A program made the translations under genes and the position numbers. A stretch of DNA of 64,000 nucleotides. It comes from Trinickia violacea. GTDB taxonomy: Bacteria; Pseudomonadota; Gammaproteobacteria; Burkholderiales; Burkholderiaceae. Shown here piece by piece: positions 16,803-24,964 of the stretch (positions within the stretch are counted from its first letter, which is position 1; every line of letters begins with the position of its first letter). Below the pieces are notes generated by a model that was not told the DNA's origin, did no database searches, and saw nothing but the letters and a program-made list of their open reading frames with translations. Where the stretch lies: the NCBI RefSeq assembly GCF_005280735.1, contig NZ_CP040078.1, forward strand, positions 2,976,001-3,040,000, in the 5' to 3' direction.

Positions 16803-17768
16803 TCAGTGGAACGTGGACAGGCGCGAGCCGCCAAAGCGGCGCGTATCGGAAGGCAGTTCGCCGAACAGCGATTTGTAGTCGGCGGTGAAATGGCTCAAGT
16901 GAAAGAACCCGAAGCGGGCTGCGGCGTCGCCGATCGACAGCGCCTCGCGAGGCGAGCTCATCAGTGCGCGGCGCACCTCGGACAAACGAATCGCACGCAG
17001 GTAGCCAAGCGGCGTCATCTTTGCGACCTGCTGAAAACTATTCTGCAACGTGCGGCGGCTCACGCGCAGGATGCGGCACAAATCGAGCACGGTGACGGGC
17101 TCGGCGCCACCGGCCAAGACGATCTCGCGGCTTCGGCGCACGAGATCGCAGCGCACGGCGTCCGTCAAATCGGTCTTGAGATTGGGATCTTCATCGGTCA
17201 GCACGTCGAGCAGGATGCCGAGCATCGAGTGCCGGAACATCTTCTGCGCGTACAGCGACGAGGACATCGCGTCGTTTTGCGTCGCCGCGCAAAACGCTTC
17301 GGTCAGGTTCCGGATCGCGTTTGCGTAGCACTGCGGATTGGGCGACAACGACCGCCTGCGGTGCTTGTGCACCGACCACGTCGACTGCATGCAGTCGAGC
17401 AGTTCCGCGAGTTCGCTGGCGTCGATCGTCAGGATTAGCGTCTCCATGCCCTCGGCGACATGAAATACGAAGTCCTCGCGGCTGGCGAGCGCATGCAGCG
17501 AGTGCCGCTCGAACTTGCGCCCCTGAAGCGTGGCGTCGCCGGGTACGTGCAACGGCACGGCGAAGCTCACCGCGCCCTTGGGAGCCGAACCGTATTGCGC
17601 GACGCGCTGCGTGAACGTCTCGCGAAACACGTGCAGGCCCTCGACCGCGACTTGCAATAGCGAGCATTCGATACGACCCGCTGTAATCTGATAGTAAGAC
17701 TGGTCCCAACCCGCGAGCGCATTGGCGTGGAGTTGAGCGTCGTCGAAGCGGGCAATTTGAACCGCCAT
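16803..17768 (-). CDS. AraC-family regulator, FeaR/EutR-like
   Basis: A 321-residue activator with an N-terminal sensor half and a C-terminal AraC DNA-binding domain: VTVLDLCRILRVSRRTLQNSF, then LSIGDAAARFGFFHLSHF, and the end FGELPSDTRRF. The DNA-binding half is clearly related to the AraC protein at 5264-6253. It sits directly upstream of the aldehyde dehydrogenase gene on the same strand, so it probably controls it. Regulators of this subfamily usually sense an amine or aldehyde. The ribosome site is weak. A large inverted repeat lies about 120 bases upstream. Confidence 0.9.
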   Translation of the reverse strand: MAVQIARFDDAQLHANALAGWDQSYYQITAGRIECSLLQVAVEGLHVFRETFTQRVAQYGSAPKGAVSFAVPLHVPGDATLQGRKFERHSLHALASREDFVFHVAEGMETLILTIDASELAELLDCMQSTWSVHKHRRRSLSPNPQCYANAIRNLTEAFCAATQNDAMSSSLYAQKMFRHSMLGILLDVLTDEDPNLKTDLTDAVRCDLVRRSREIVLAGGAEPVTVLDLCRILRVSRRTLQNSFQQVAKMTPLGYLRAIRLSEVRRALMSSPREALSIGDAAARFGFFHLSHFTADYKSLFGELPSDTRRFGGSRLSTFH

Positions 17769-17888
17769 ACTGGGTCACCGTCCAAAGCACTTGCACGCAT
17801 ACCTTCGCGCAAAGCCCCGAAATTAAGCATCAATCACGCAAACGCACCGGTAATGTGCGAATACGCAAAACTCTCCAGCATGATGGGG

Positions 17889-17930
17889 TGCTGTGAGAGC
17901 GGAGATTGCAATATCCGCGCCGACACAGCA
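17889..17930. promoter_or_regulatory. Nested inverted repeat upstream of the AraC gene
   Basis: An ATTGCAAT core (17905-17912) is flanked by GCGGA (17899-17903) and TCCGC (17914-17918), centred on the same point. Outside these lie TGCTGTG (17889-17895) and CACAGCA (17924-17930). The arms give a near-symmetrical element of 42 bases between the hpaR stop and the AraC start. It could be an operator or the end of the hpaR transcript; no T-run is seen on either side. Confidence 0.5.
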
Positions 17931-18019
17931 ATCGGTGTAAATCCCGCTTCGGGTGCTACGGCTGATCAAGACTTCTTTTGCACTTCGATTGCCTGAGGGT
18001 GCTGCCGCAATTCGCGACC

Positions 18020-18466
18020 TTAATCTTCGTCCAGGCCCGCGAGCAGCGCGTCGACGGCCTGGTATACCTGCGCAACCACGTCAGCGCCGACGGCACGTTC
18101 AATGGCGCCGTATTCAGCCTCCAGATCCCGGGAGAGCACCTTGACCAGCTTGACGCTCTTCGCAGTCAACGACACGCGTACCCGGCGTTGATCGTCCGCG
18201 AACCGCTCCTTCGTCACGAGACCAAGTGTCTCCATACGCGCTAAAACGCCTGCCATGCTCGGGCTGGAAATCGTACACAGGTCGGAGATCTGCCGAGGCT
18301 CGAGCGGCCCCTTCTCGTTGAGCGCGCGAATCACGCGCCACTGCTGCTCGGTCAGTCCTTGCGCCGTGATCAGCGGGCGGAACCGATCCATCATCTTTTC
18401 TCGCGCGCGAAGCAACAACATTGGCAGGTTGCGATGCAGGGAGCCGTCAAAGGCTGAATCGGACAT
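18020..18466 (-). CDS. hpaR: MarR-family repressor of homoprotocatechuate catabolism
   Basis: A 148-residue MarR-type winged-helix protein. Helix GLTEQQWRVIRALNEKGPLE and recognition region ISSPSMAGVLARMETLGLV are typical, with the wing at RFADDQRRVRVSLTAK. HpaR in Escherichia coli W represses the hpa meta-cleavage operon until 4-hydroxyphenylacetate or its catechol is present. Here the gene is divergent from hpaG1 across 130 bases that contain a perfect palindrome, which matches this role. The ATG at 18466 gives the usual length; a start at 18523 would add a non-conserved extension. Confidence 0.92.
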   Translation of the reverse strand: MSDSAFDGSLHRNLPMLLLRAREKMMDRFRPLITAQGLTEQQWRVIRALNEKGPLEPRQISDLCTISSPSMAGVLARMETLGLVTKERFADDQRRVRVSLTAKSVKLVKVLSRDLEAEYGAIERAVGADVVAQVYQAVDALLAGLDED

Positions 18467-18555
18467 AAAGCACCGGATGGAAAAGCAGGAGGAGCCTCTG
18501 GAAAACCCGAGGCTGGAGAACAAATCTGTTGACCCGAAATCATATCAGTAGCACT

Positions 18556-18575
18556 ATCACTAACATATTAGTGAT
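18556..18575. promoter_or_regulatory. Probable HpaR operator
   Basis: ATCACTAA (18556-18563), CATA, then TTAGTGAT (18568-18575): a perfect 8+4+8 inverted repeat, AT-rich compared with its surroundings. It ends 21 bases before the hpaG1 ATG and lies in the hpaR-hpaG1 divergent region. This is the size and symmetry expected of a MarR-family dimer site. Confidence 0.75.
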
Positions 18576-18596
18576 TCCGTCGGAACCCACCCGCCC

Positions 18597-19370
18597 ATGT
18601 TCTCCGTAACCGATCATCTACTCCACGTCGAAGGCGACCCGCTGCCGCGCGATATCGACGCGCATGCTGTGAGCGCGCTGCTCGCGCATGGCGTCGCGTG
18701 CCGCGCGCCAGTGTGCGGCGCGGTATACGGCACGCTGCTCAACGACCGTGCGGCACTCGACGCGCTCGGCGACACGATGCACGCCGCGCCGTACAAGGCG
18801 CCGCCGAAGGCACCGATCCTCTATCTAAAGCCGCGCAACACGCTGGCCGGCCATCGCGCCCGAATCGCCGTGCCGATCGACGCAAACACCATAGAGGTCG
18901 GCGCATCGCTCGGCATCGTGATCGGCCGCACCGCGACGCGCGTGCCGGCCGAGCGCGCATTCGACTACGTCGCCGGCTACACGGCCGTCGCCGATCTGAG
19001 CATCCCGCATGCGAGCGTCTACCGCCCATCGGTACGCTTTCGCGCACGCGACGGCTTCTGCGTGATCGGCCCAGCGCTCGTGGCGAAGCGACACGTGCCC
19101 AACCCCGACAGCGTCGCGATTCGCGTCGATATCCCCGGCAAGCCGTCATTCGAAGCGAGCACCGCGACGGCGGTGCGCGGAGTCGCGCAACTGCTCGCAG
19201 AGGTGACCGATTTCATGACACTCGTTGCCGGCGACATCATCACGCTCGGCGTGCCGCACGGCGCACCGGTCGCACAAGCCGGCGAAGAAGCGGTCGTCAC
19301 GATCGACGGCTTCGCGCCGCTCGTCGTGTCGTTCACCGGCGCGTCCCAACCGAACGGAGAATCGCGATGA
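18597..19370 (+). CDS. hpaG1: Homoprotocatechuate pathway isomerase/decarboxylase, first HpaG subunit
   Basis: A 257-residue fumarylacetoacetate-hydrolase-family protein that corresponds to the N-terminal half of the fused E. coli HpaG. HpaG decarboxylates 5-oxopent-3-ene-1,2,5-tricarboxylate and isomerises the product in the meta-cleavage route. Family signatures include YLKPRNTLAGH, EVGASLGIVIGRTATRV and GDIITLGVPHG. No strong ribosome site is seen before the ATG, which lies 21 bases after the operator. The stop overlaps the hpaG2 start in ATGA. As in other bacteria with split HpaG, G1 and G2 probably work together. Confidence 0.9.
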   Translation: MFSVTDHLLHVEGDPLPRDIDAHAVSALLAHGVACRAPVCGAVYGTLLNDRAALDALGDTMHAAPYKAPPKAPILYLKPRNTLAGHRARIAVPIDANTIEVGASLGIVIGRTATRVPAERAFDYVAGYTAVADLSIPHASVYRPSVRFRARDGFCVIGPALVAKRHVPNPDSVAIRVDIPGKPSFEASTATAVRGVAQLLAEVTDFMTLVAGDIITLGVPHGAPVAQAGEEAVVTIDGFAPLVVSFTGASQPNGESR

Positions 19371-20125
19371 TGCGCGGCCGCGTCGCCTATGCAGGCGCCA
19401 TTCACGAAGCTTATCCGGAGGGTGATCGCGTGAGGCTTGCCGACGGCCGGATTTGTCTCGAAGACGACGTGGTCTGGCTCGCGCCGATCGACGTCGGGAC
19501 ACTCTTCGCACTCGGCCTGAACTACGCGGATCACGCGAAGGAGCTTCAGTTCACGAAACAGGATGAGCCGCTCGTGTTCCTGAAAGGGCCTGGCACGGTG
19601 CTCGGTCATCGCGGTACGACGCGCCGGCCGGCCGACGTTACGTACATGCACTATGAGTGCGAGCTCGCGGTCGTAATCGGCCGTACCGCACAGAACCTCA
19701 AACGCGAGGAGGCAATGGACCACGTCGCGGGCTACATGATCGCGAACGACTATGCGATCCGCGACTACCTCGAGAACTACTACCGACCGAACCTGCGCGT
19801 AAAGAACCGCGACGGCGGCACCGTGCTCGGTCCGTGGTTCGTCGATGCGGGCGACGTACGCGACGTATCGAATCTCGAACTGCGCACGTACGTGAACGGC
19901 ACCTTGCGCCAGCGTGGCAATACGCGCGATCTGGTCACTGACGTGCCCGCGCTGATCGAATACCTGAGCGGCTTCATGACGCTTGCACCCGGCGACGTGA
20001 TCCTGACCGGCACGCCGGAGGGAACCGTGAACGTCGACGTAGGCGACGAGGTCGTCTGCGAAATCGACGGGCTCGGCCGGCTCGTCAACACGATTGCGTC
20101 GGATGCGGATTTCGGCCGCTACTGA
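19367..20125 (+). CDS. hpaG2: Homoprotocatechuate pathway isomerase/decarboxylase, second HpaG subunit
   Basis: A 252-residue fumarylacetoacetate-hydrolase-family protein matching the C-terminal half of fused HpaG. It keeps the full FAH metal-site pattern: LNYADHAKE, FLKGPGTVLGH, the acidic pair in MHYECELAVVIG, and GDVILTGTPEGT near the end. G2 is thus the better conserved catalytic half compared with G1. The ATG at 19367 overlaps the hpaG1 stop by four bases, so the two are coupled. A short gap to hpaE follows. Confidence 0.92.
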   Translation: MMRGRVAYAGAIHEAYPEGDRVRLADGRICLEDDVVWLAPIDVGTLFALGLNYADHAKELQFTKQDEPLVFLKGPGTVLGHRGTTRRPADVTYMHYECELAVVIGRTAQNLKREEAMDHVAGYMIANDYAIRDYLENYYRPNLRVKNRDGGTVLGPWFVDAGDVRDVSNLELRTYVNGTLRQRGNTRDLVTDVPALIEYLSGFMTLAPGDVILTGTPEGTVNVDVGDEVVCEIDGLGRLVNTIASDADFGRY

Positions 20126-20149
20126 ACCCAGGAACGAAAGAGGAATGCC

Positions 20150-21610
20150 ATGCGTATCGAGCATCTGATCAACGGTAAGCCGCGCGCCGGACGCGACTAC
20201 TTCGAAACCGTGAACCCGGCCAATCAGGACGTTCTCGCCGAAGTCGCCCGCGGCGACGCCGATGACGTCAACGCGGCCGTCGCCGCCGCAAAGGATGCGT
20301 TTCCCGCATGGGCCGCGAAAACGCCGAAGGAACGCGCGAAGCTGATCCGCAATCTCGGCGAACTGATCACGAAGCACGTGCCGGAGCTGTCGGAAGCGGA
20401 GACGAACGACACCGGCCAAACGATCTCGCAGACGCGCAAACAGCTGGTGCCTCGCGCCGCCGACAACTTCCATTACTTCGCGGAGGTCTGCGCGCACGTC
20501 GACGGTCACACGTATCCGACCGACACGCATCTGAACTACACGCTATTCCATCCCGTTGGCGTATGCGCGCTGATCTCGCCGTGGAACGTGCCGTTCATGA
20601 CCGCGACGTGGAAGGTCGCACCGTGTCTCGCGTTCGGCAACACCGCGGTGCTGAAGATGAGCGAGCTGTCGCCGATCACTGCCGCGCGCCTGGGCGAGCT
20701 CGCACTCGAAGCCGGGATTCCGGCGGGTGTGCTGAATGTCGTGCACGGCTTCGGTCAGGAAACGGGCGAACCGCTCGTCGCGCATCGCGACGTGCGCGCG
20801 GTGTCGTTCACCGGCTCGACTGCAACCGGCAACCGGATCGTGCAGGCGGCTGGGCTGAAGAAATTCTCGATGGAGCTCGGCGGCAAGTCGCCGTTCGTGA
20901 TCTTCGAGGACGCGGACTTTGAGCGCGCGCTCGACGCAGCCGTATTCATGATCTTTTCCAACAATGGCGAACGCTGCACGGCCGGTTCGCGGATCCTCGT
21001 GCAGAAGTCGATCTACGCGCGCTTCGCGGAGCGCTTCATCGAGCGCGCGAAGCGAATCAAGGTCGGTGATCCGCTCGCCGATGACACGATCATCGGTCCG
21101 ATGATCAGCCAGAGCCACCTCGCGAAGGTACGAAGCTACATCGAGCTCGGACCGACGGAAGGTGCGACGCTCGCATGCGGCGGCCTCGACGCGCTGGATC
21201 TGCCCGCGTCGCTGCAAAAGGGCAACTACGTCGCGCCGACCGTGTTCGTCGACGTCGGCAACCGGATGCGCATCGCGCAGGAAGAGATCTTCGGCCCGGT
21301 CGCATGCCTGATCCCGTTCGACGACGAAGCCGACGCGATTCGGATCGCCAATGACATTGCGTACGGGCTGTCGAGCTACGTGTGGACCGAGAGCACGGGC
21401 CGTGCACATCGCGTCGCTGCGCAGATCGAGGCCGGGATGTGCTTCGTGAACAGCCAGAACGTGCGCGACCTGCGCCAGCCTTTCGGCGGCACGAAGGCGT
21501 CCGGCGTCGGGCGCGAAGGCGGCACGTGGAGCTACGAGGTGTTCCTCGAGCCCAAGAACGTCTGTCTGTCGCTCGGCTCGCATCACATTCCGCAGTGGGG
21601 GCGCGTCTAA
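20150..21610 (+). CDS. hpaE: 5-carboxymethyl-2-hydroxymuconate semialdehyde dehydrogenase
   Basis: A 486-residue NAD-dependent aldehyde dehydrogenase with catalytic Cys276 (NNGERCTAGSR), Glu242 (MELGGKSP) and Asn146 (SPWNVPF). It oxidises the ring-cleavage product of homoprotocatechuate to 5-carboxymethyl-2-hydroxymuconate. Assignment rests on sequence pattern plus position between hpaG2 and hpaD. AGAGGA precedes the ATG. Confidence 0.95.
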   Translation: MRIEHLINGKPRAGRDYFETVNPANQDVLAEVARGDADDVNAAVAAAKDAFPAWAAKTPKERAKLIRNLGELITKHVPELSEAETNDTGQTISQTRKQLVPRAADNFHYFAEVCAHVDGHTYPTDTHLNYTLFHPVGVCALISPWNVPFMTATWKVAPCLAFGNTAVLKMSELSPITAARLGELALEAGIPAGVLNVVHGFGQETGEPLVAHRDVRAVSFTGSTATGNRIVQAAGLKKFSMELGGKSPFVIFEDADFERALDAAVFMIFSNNGERCTAGSRILVQKSIYARFAERFIERAKRIKVGDPLADDTIIGPMISQSHLAKVRSYIELGPTEGATLACGGLDALDLPASLQKGNYVAPTVFVDVGNRMRIAQEEIFGPVACLIPFDDEADAIRIANDIAYGLSSYVWTESTGRAHRVAAQIEAGMCFVNSQNVRDLRQPFGGTKASGVGREGGTWSYEVFLEPKNVCLSLGSHHIPQWGRV

Positions 21611-21629
21611 GCGCGATTAGGAGACGATC

Positions 21630-22553
21630 ATGGGCGAACTCGCTCTCGTTGCGAAAATTACGCACGTGCCGTCGATGTTTCTTTCGGAACTCGACGGACC
21701 ACGCAAAGGCAGCCGCCAGGACGCGATCGACGGCCATCGCGAGATCGCGCGGCGCTGCAAAGCGCTCGGCGTCGACACGCTCGTCGTGTTCGATACGCAC
21801 TGGCTCGTGAACGCGAACTATCACATCAACTGCGCGCCCCACTTCGAAGGGCTCTATACGAGCAATGAGCTGCCCCACTTCATCGCCAACATGCCGTTCG
21901 AAGCACCGGGCAATCCGGAGCTCGGCCGCCTGCTCGCGAAAGCCTGCAACGACTACGGCGTCGAGACGCTAGCGCACGACGCGACAACCCTCGCGCCCGA
22001 GTACGGCACGCTCGTCCCCCTCCGCTACATGAATGCGGACCGGCACTTCAAGGTCGTGTCGGTCTCCGCGCTCTGCATGGCGCACTATCTAAACGACAGC
22101 GCTCGGCTCGGCTGGGCGATGCGCCGCGCGGTCGAAGAACACTACGACGGCAAGGTCGCATTCCTCGCAAGCGGCAGCCTGAGCCACCGTTTCGCGCAAA
22201 ACGGGCTCGCGCCCGAATACGCGTTCAGGATCTGGAGCCCGTTGCTCGAAACGCTCGACCGGCAGGTCATCGAGATGTGGCAGCGCGGTGATTGGAAGAC
22301 ATTCTGCGAGATGCTGCCTGAGTATGCGTCGAAGGGGCATGGCGAAGGTTTCATGCATGACACCGCGATGATGCTCGGTGCGCTCGGCTGGTCCGACTAC
22401 GACGGCTGTGCGGAAGTGTTGACGCCGTACTTCGGCGCATCGGGCACCGGGCAGATCAACGCGGTGTTTCCGGTCACGTCGCAAAGCGGTAACGCGATTC
22501 CGGCGGCCGAGGCGTCGTCTGCCAAGCAGTATCGGGCGTTTCCACGCCTTTGA
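21630..22553 (+). CDS. hpaD: 3,4-dihydroxyphenylacetate 2,3-dioxygenase
   Basis: A 307-residue extradiol ring-cleavage dioxygenase of the LigB (type III) class. Likely iron and active-site residues are His12 (KITHVPSM), His57 (VFDTHWLV) and His186 (GSLSHRF). It opens the ring of homoprotocatechuate with molecular oxygen and Fe(II). The LigB type is what enteric HpaD uses. AGGAG precedes the ATG, 19 bases after hpaE. Confidence 0.95.
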   Translation: MGELALVAKITHVPSMFLSELDGPRKGSRQDAIDGHREIARRCKALGVDTLVVFDTHWLVNANYHINCAPHFEGLYTSNELPHFIANMPFEAPGNPELGRLLAKACNDYGVETLAHDATTLAPEYGTLVPLRYMNADRHFKVVSVSALCMAHYLNDSARLGWAMRRAVEEHYDGKVAFLASGSLSHRFAQNGLAPEYAFRIWSPLLETLDRQVIEMWQRGDWKTFCEMLPEYASKGHGEGFMHDTAMMLGALGWSDYDGCAEVLTPYFGASGTGQINAVFPVTSQSGNAIPAAEASSAKQYRAFPRL

Positions 22554-22578
22554 ATCCGTCCGCTACAAGGAGAATGCA

Positions 22579-23025
22579 ATGCCGCATCTGACGATCCTCT
22601 ACACTCCGGACCTCGACCGTCCAGTCGCCAACGGCGGCACCGAGATGCGAGCGCTGTGCACGGCGCTTGCCAATACGATGCGCGAGCAAAGGGACGAAGC
22701 CGGCCAGCCGGTGTTTCCGACGGGCGGCGTCCGCGTGCTCGCCTATCCCGCCACCCACTGCTCCATCGCAGACGGTGGCGCGGCCGGACGCGCGGCCGGC
22801 GGCACCGGCGAATATGCGTTCGTCTATCTCAACCTGCGGATCGCGCGCGGACGCAGCCCGGCCGTGCACCAGGCAGTCGGGCGCGCGCTCGACGCGGTGA
22901 TCCATGAACATTTCGCGCCGCTGCTTGCCACGCGGCATATTGGCATCACACTGCAGATCGACGAAGGCAACGAGGTCTATAACTCGCGCAACAGCTCTCT
23001 GCATCCGCTTTTCACTCAAGGCTGA
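22579..23025 (+). CDS. hpaF: 5-carboxymethyl-2-hydroxymuconate delta-isomerase
   Basis: A 148-residue tautomerase-superfamily enzyme. Pro2, the catalytic base after removal of Met1, is present in MPHLTILYTPDLD. It isomerises 5-carboxymethyl-2-hydroxymuconate to 5-oxopent-3-ene-1,2,5-tricarboxylate. It is somewhat longer than the E. coli protein because of a Gly/Ala-rich insertion near residues 68-80 (DGGAAGRAAGGTG). AAGGAG precedes the ATG. Confidence 0.93.
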   Translation: MPHLTILYTPDLDRPVANGGTEMRALCTALANTMREQRDEAGQPVFPTGGVRVLAYPATHCSIADGGAAGRAAGGTGEYAFVYLNLRIARGRSPAVHQAVGRALDAVIHEHFAPLLATRHIGITLQIDEGNEVYNSRNSSLHPLFTQG

Positions 23026-23028
23026 CTC

Positions 23029-23832
23029 ATGCTTCCGCAAGACACGATCACGTCACTGGCCCGCCAGCTGTACGACGCGCGCAAGACGCGCACGCAGCTG
23101 CGCCAGTTCTCGAAGCAATATCCGGAAATGACGATCGAGGACGGCTATTCGATCCAACGCGAGTGGGTGAAGCTCGAGCTCGCGGATGGCCGTGAAATCA
23201 GAGGACGCAAAATTGGCCTCACGTCACGCGCCATGCAACAGGCGAGCCAGATTACGGAACCGGACTACGCACCGCTGATGGACGACATGTTCTTCGACGC
23301 GGGCAGCGATATTCCTATCGACCGCTTCATCGCGCCGCGCGTCGAAGTCGAGCTCGCCTTCATTCTCGACAAGCCGCTCGAAGGGCCGGGCGTCACGCTG
23401 TTCGACGTGCTGTCCGCGACCGGCTACGTGGTGCCGGCGATTGAAATCATCGACGCTCGCATCGAGCAGTTCGATCGGGACACGCGCGCGATGCGCAAGG
23501 TGTTCGACACGATCAGCGACTTCGCAGCGAACGCGGGCGTCGTCCTGGGCGGACGTCCCGTCAAGCCGATGGATGTCGATCTGCGCTGGGTCGGCGCCAT
23601 GCTGCACAAGAACAGCGTGATCGAGGAAACCGGGCTCGCAGCCGCGGTGCTCAACCACCCCGCCACCGGCGTCGCGTGGCTGGCGAACAAGATTGCGCCG
23701 TACGGCGAGACGCTGAACGCAGGCGACGTCGTGCTCGCCGGCTCGTTCACGCGCCCGACGCCGGCTGCGGCCGGCGATGCGCTCCATGTCGACTACGGAC
23801 CTCTCGGCTCGATCTCGTTCCGCTTCGTCTGA
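23029..23832 (+). CDS. hpaH: 2-oxo-hept-4-ene-1,7-dioate hydratase
   Basis: A 267-residue hydratase of the MhpD/HpaH family, related to FAH enzymes. The GRKIGLTSRAMQQ segment, the acidic metal site in RVEVELAFILDKPL and GDVVLAGSFTRP near the end fit the family. It adds water to 2-oxohept-4-ene-1,7-dioate, giving the aldolase substrate. It starts three bases after hpaF and is coupled to it; the ribosome site is weak. Confidence 0.93.
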   Translation: MLPQDTITSLARQLYDARKTRTQLRQFSKQYPEMTIEDGYSIQREWVKLELADGREIRGRKIGLTSRAMQQASQITEPDYAPLMDDMFFDAGSDIPIDRFIAPRVEVELAFILDKPLEGPGVTLFDVLSATGYVVPAIEIIDARIEQFDRDTRAMRKVFDTISDFAANAGVVLGGRPVKPMDVDLRWVGAMLHKNSVIEETGLAAAVLNHPATGVAWLANKIAPYGETLNAGDVVLAGSFTRPTPAAAGDALHVDYGPLGSISFRFV

Positions 23833-23843
23833 GGGGCCAAACA

Positions 23844-24659
23844 ATGCAGATTCCATCGAACACATTCCGCAACGCGCTGCGCGCGGGCCACACCCAGATC
23901 GGGCTGTGGGTCGGGTTGGCCGATGCCAATGCCGCAGAGTTGCTGGCAACCTGCGGCTTCGACTGGCTGTTGCTCGACGGTGAACATGCACCGAACGACG
24001 TCCGCGTGGTGCTCGATCAACTGCGTGCCGTAGCGCCCTATCCGGTACACCCGATCGTTCGGCCGGTGTGCGGGGAACCGTCGCTGATCAAACAGTACCT
24101 CGATGTAGGCGCGCAAACGTTGTTGGTGCCGATGGTCAGCACCGCCGAATACGCTGAACAGACGGTGCGCGCGATGCGCTACGCGCCTGATGGAATACGC
24201 GGCATGGGTGCGGCACTTGCCCGTGCGTCGCGATGGAACCAGGTCAAGGATTACCTTGATCGTGCGAATGACGAAATGTGTCTGCTCGTGCAAGCAGAAA
24301 CCACTGAAGCCATAGCAAATCTGCGTGATATCGCGGCGGTGGATGGCGTAGATGGCGTGTTCTTCGGCCCTGCCGATTTGTCGGCCTCGATGGGATACCG
24401 CGGCCAACCCAATCATCCGGACGTGCAGCGAACCATCATCGAAGGAATTCGCACCGTTCTCGATGCCGGAAAGGCCGCAGGTGTGCTGATGGCCAACCAA
24501 GAGGTTGCGCAGAGGTATCTCGACGCCGGGGCGCAGTTCGTCGCAGTCGGAGTCGATACCACACTCCTTGTTCAAGCGGCGTCCTCGCTTTCGCAGCGCT
24601 ACAAGAAAAAGAATGCACAGGCACAGGAGTGCAACGCTTCGTCTTCCGGCGTCTATTGA
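23844..24659 (+). CDS. hpaI: 4-hydroxy-2-oxoheptanedioate aldolase
   Basis: A 271-residue class II aldolase of the HpcH/HpaI family. His48, Arg73, Glu152 and Asp178 align with the known active-site His45, Arg70, Glu149 and Asp175 of E. coli HpaI with a constant offset of three. It splits 4-hydroxy-2-oxoheptanedioate into pyruvate and succinate semialdehyde, the last step of the ring-cleavage branch. The gene ends the operon. Its third-position GC appears lower than that of hpaG-H, and it is followed by an AT-richer region with inverted repeats. Confidence 0.94.
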   Translation: MQIPSNTFRNALRAGHTQIGLWVGLADANAAELLATCGFDWLLLDGEHAPNDVRVVLDQLRAVAPYPVHPIVRPVCGEPSLIKQYLDVGAQTLLVPMVSTAEYAEQTVRAMRYAPDGIRGMGAALARASRWNQVKDYLDRANDEMCLLVQAETTEAIANLRDIAAVDGVDGVFFGPADLSASMGYRGQPNHPDVQRTIIEGIRTVLDAGKAAGVLMANQEVAQRYLDAGAQFVAVGVDTTLLVQAASSLSQRYKKKNAQAQECNASSSGVY

Positions 24660-24712
24660 ATGTACCGAAGTCAACACGCATCCAAATGGATTGACGGCGA
24701 ACGTATCGCGAG

Positions 24713-24741
24713 CGTCCGCTAAGGTCCTCCTCAAGCGGACG
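24713..24741. terminator. Possible hairpin terminator after hpaI
   Basis: CGTCCGCT (24713-24720) and AGCGGACG (24734-24741) form a perfect 8-bp stem with a 13-base loop, 54 bases after the hpaI stop. No strong T-run follows, so a factor-independent role is doubtful. Confidence 0.4.
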
Positions 24742-24755
24742 ACGGTCCCTTCTTA

Positions 24756-24813
24756 GCCGAGACGGATGGACACCGCCTCCGCGGAGAAAGCGCGGTGTCC
24801 CTTCCATCTCGGC
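24756..24813. terminator. Long imperfect stem-loop between hpaI and GH3 genes
   Basis: GCCGAGACGGA (24756-24766) pairs with TCCATCTCGGC (24803-24813) with one mismatch. After a small bulge, GGACACCGC pairs with GCGGTGTCC. The arms are about 20 bases each. Placed between convergent genes it may act as a two-way terminator, but there is no T-run, and a decayed mobile-element end cannot be excluded. Confidence 0.45.
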
Positions 24814-24902
24814 AAGCGACAGGTCATTTAAGCTTCGATCAAACTCAACGCAAACCTCCCTTGCAATTCATGCCGTAGATAAGTCTGATCGGCTGCTCGC
24901 TG

Positions 24903-24923
24903 GTGCAATGAATTGCATTGCAC
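24903..24923. repeat. Perfect 8+5+8 inverted repeat
   Basis: GTGCAATG (24903-24910) and CATTGCAC (24916-24923) are exact reverse complements around AATTG. It sits 42 bases beyond the stop of the GH3 gene. It has the form of a dimeric regulator site, but no promoter-facing gene starts here. Confidence 0.5.
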
Positions 24924-24964
24924 AGCCCGACAATGTCTTCAGCAATCCGGTTGTTGTGCAAGTG

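Larger units (their letters stand above)
24660..24964. other. Non-coding convergent region rich in inverted repeats
   Basis: This 305-base stretch lies between the convergent hpaI and GH3 genes. I see no convincing gene in it. It is lower in GC than its surroundings and holds three separate inverted repeats, listed individually. Confidence 0.6.
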
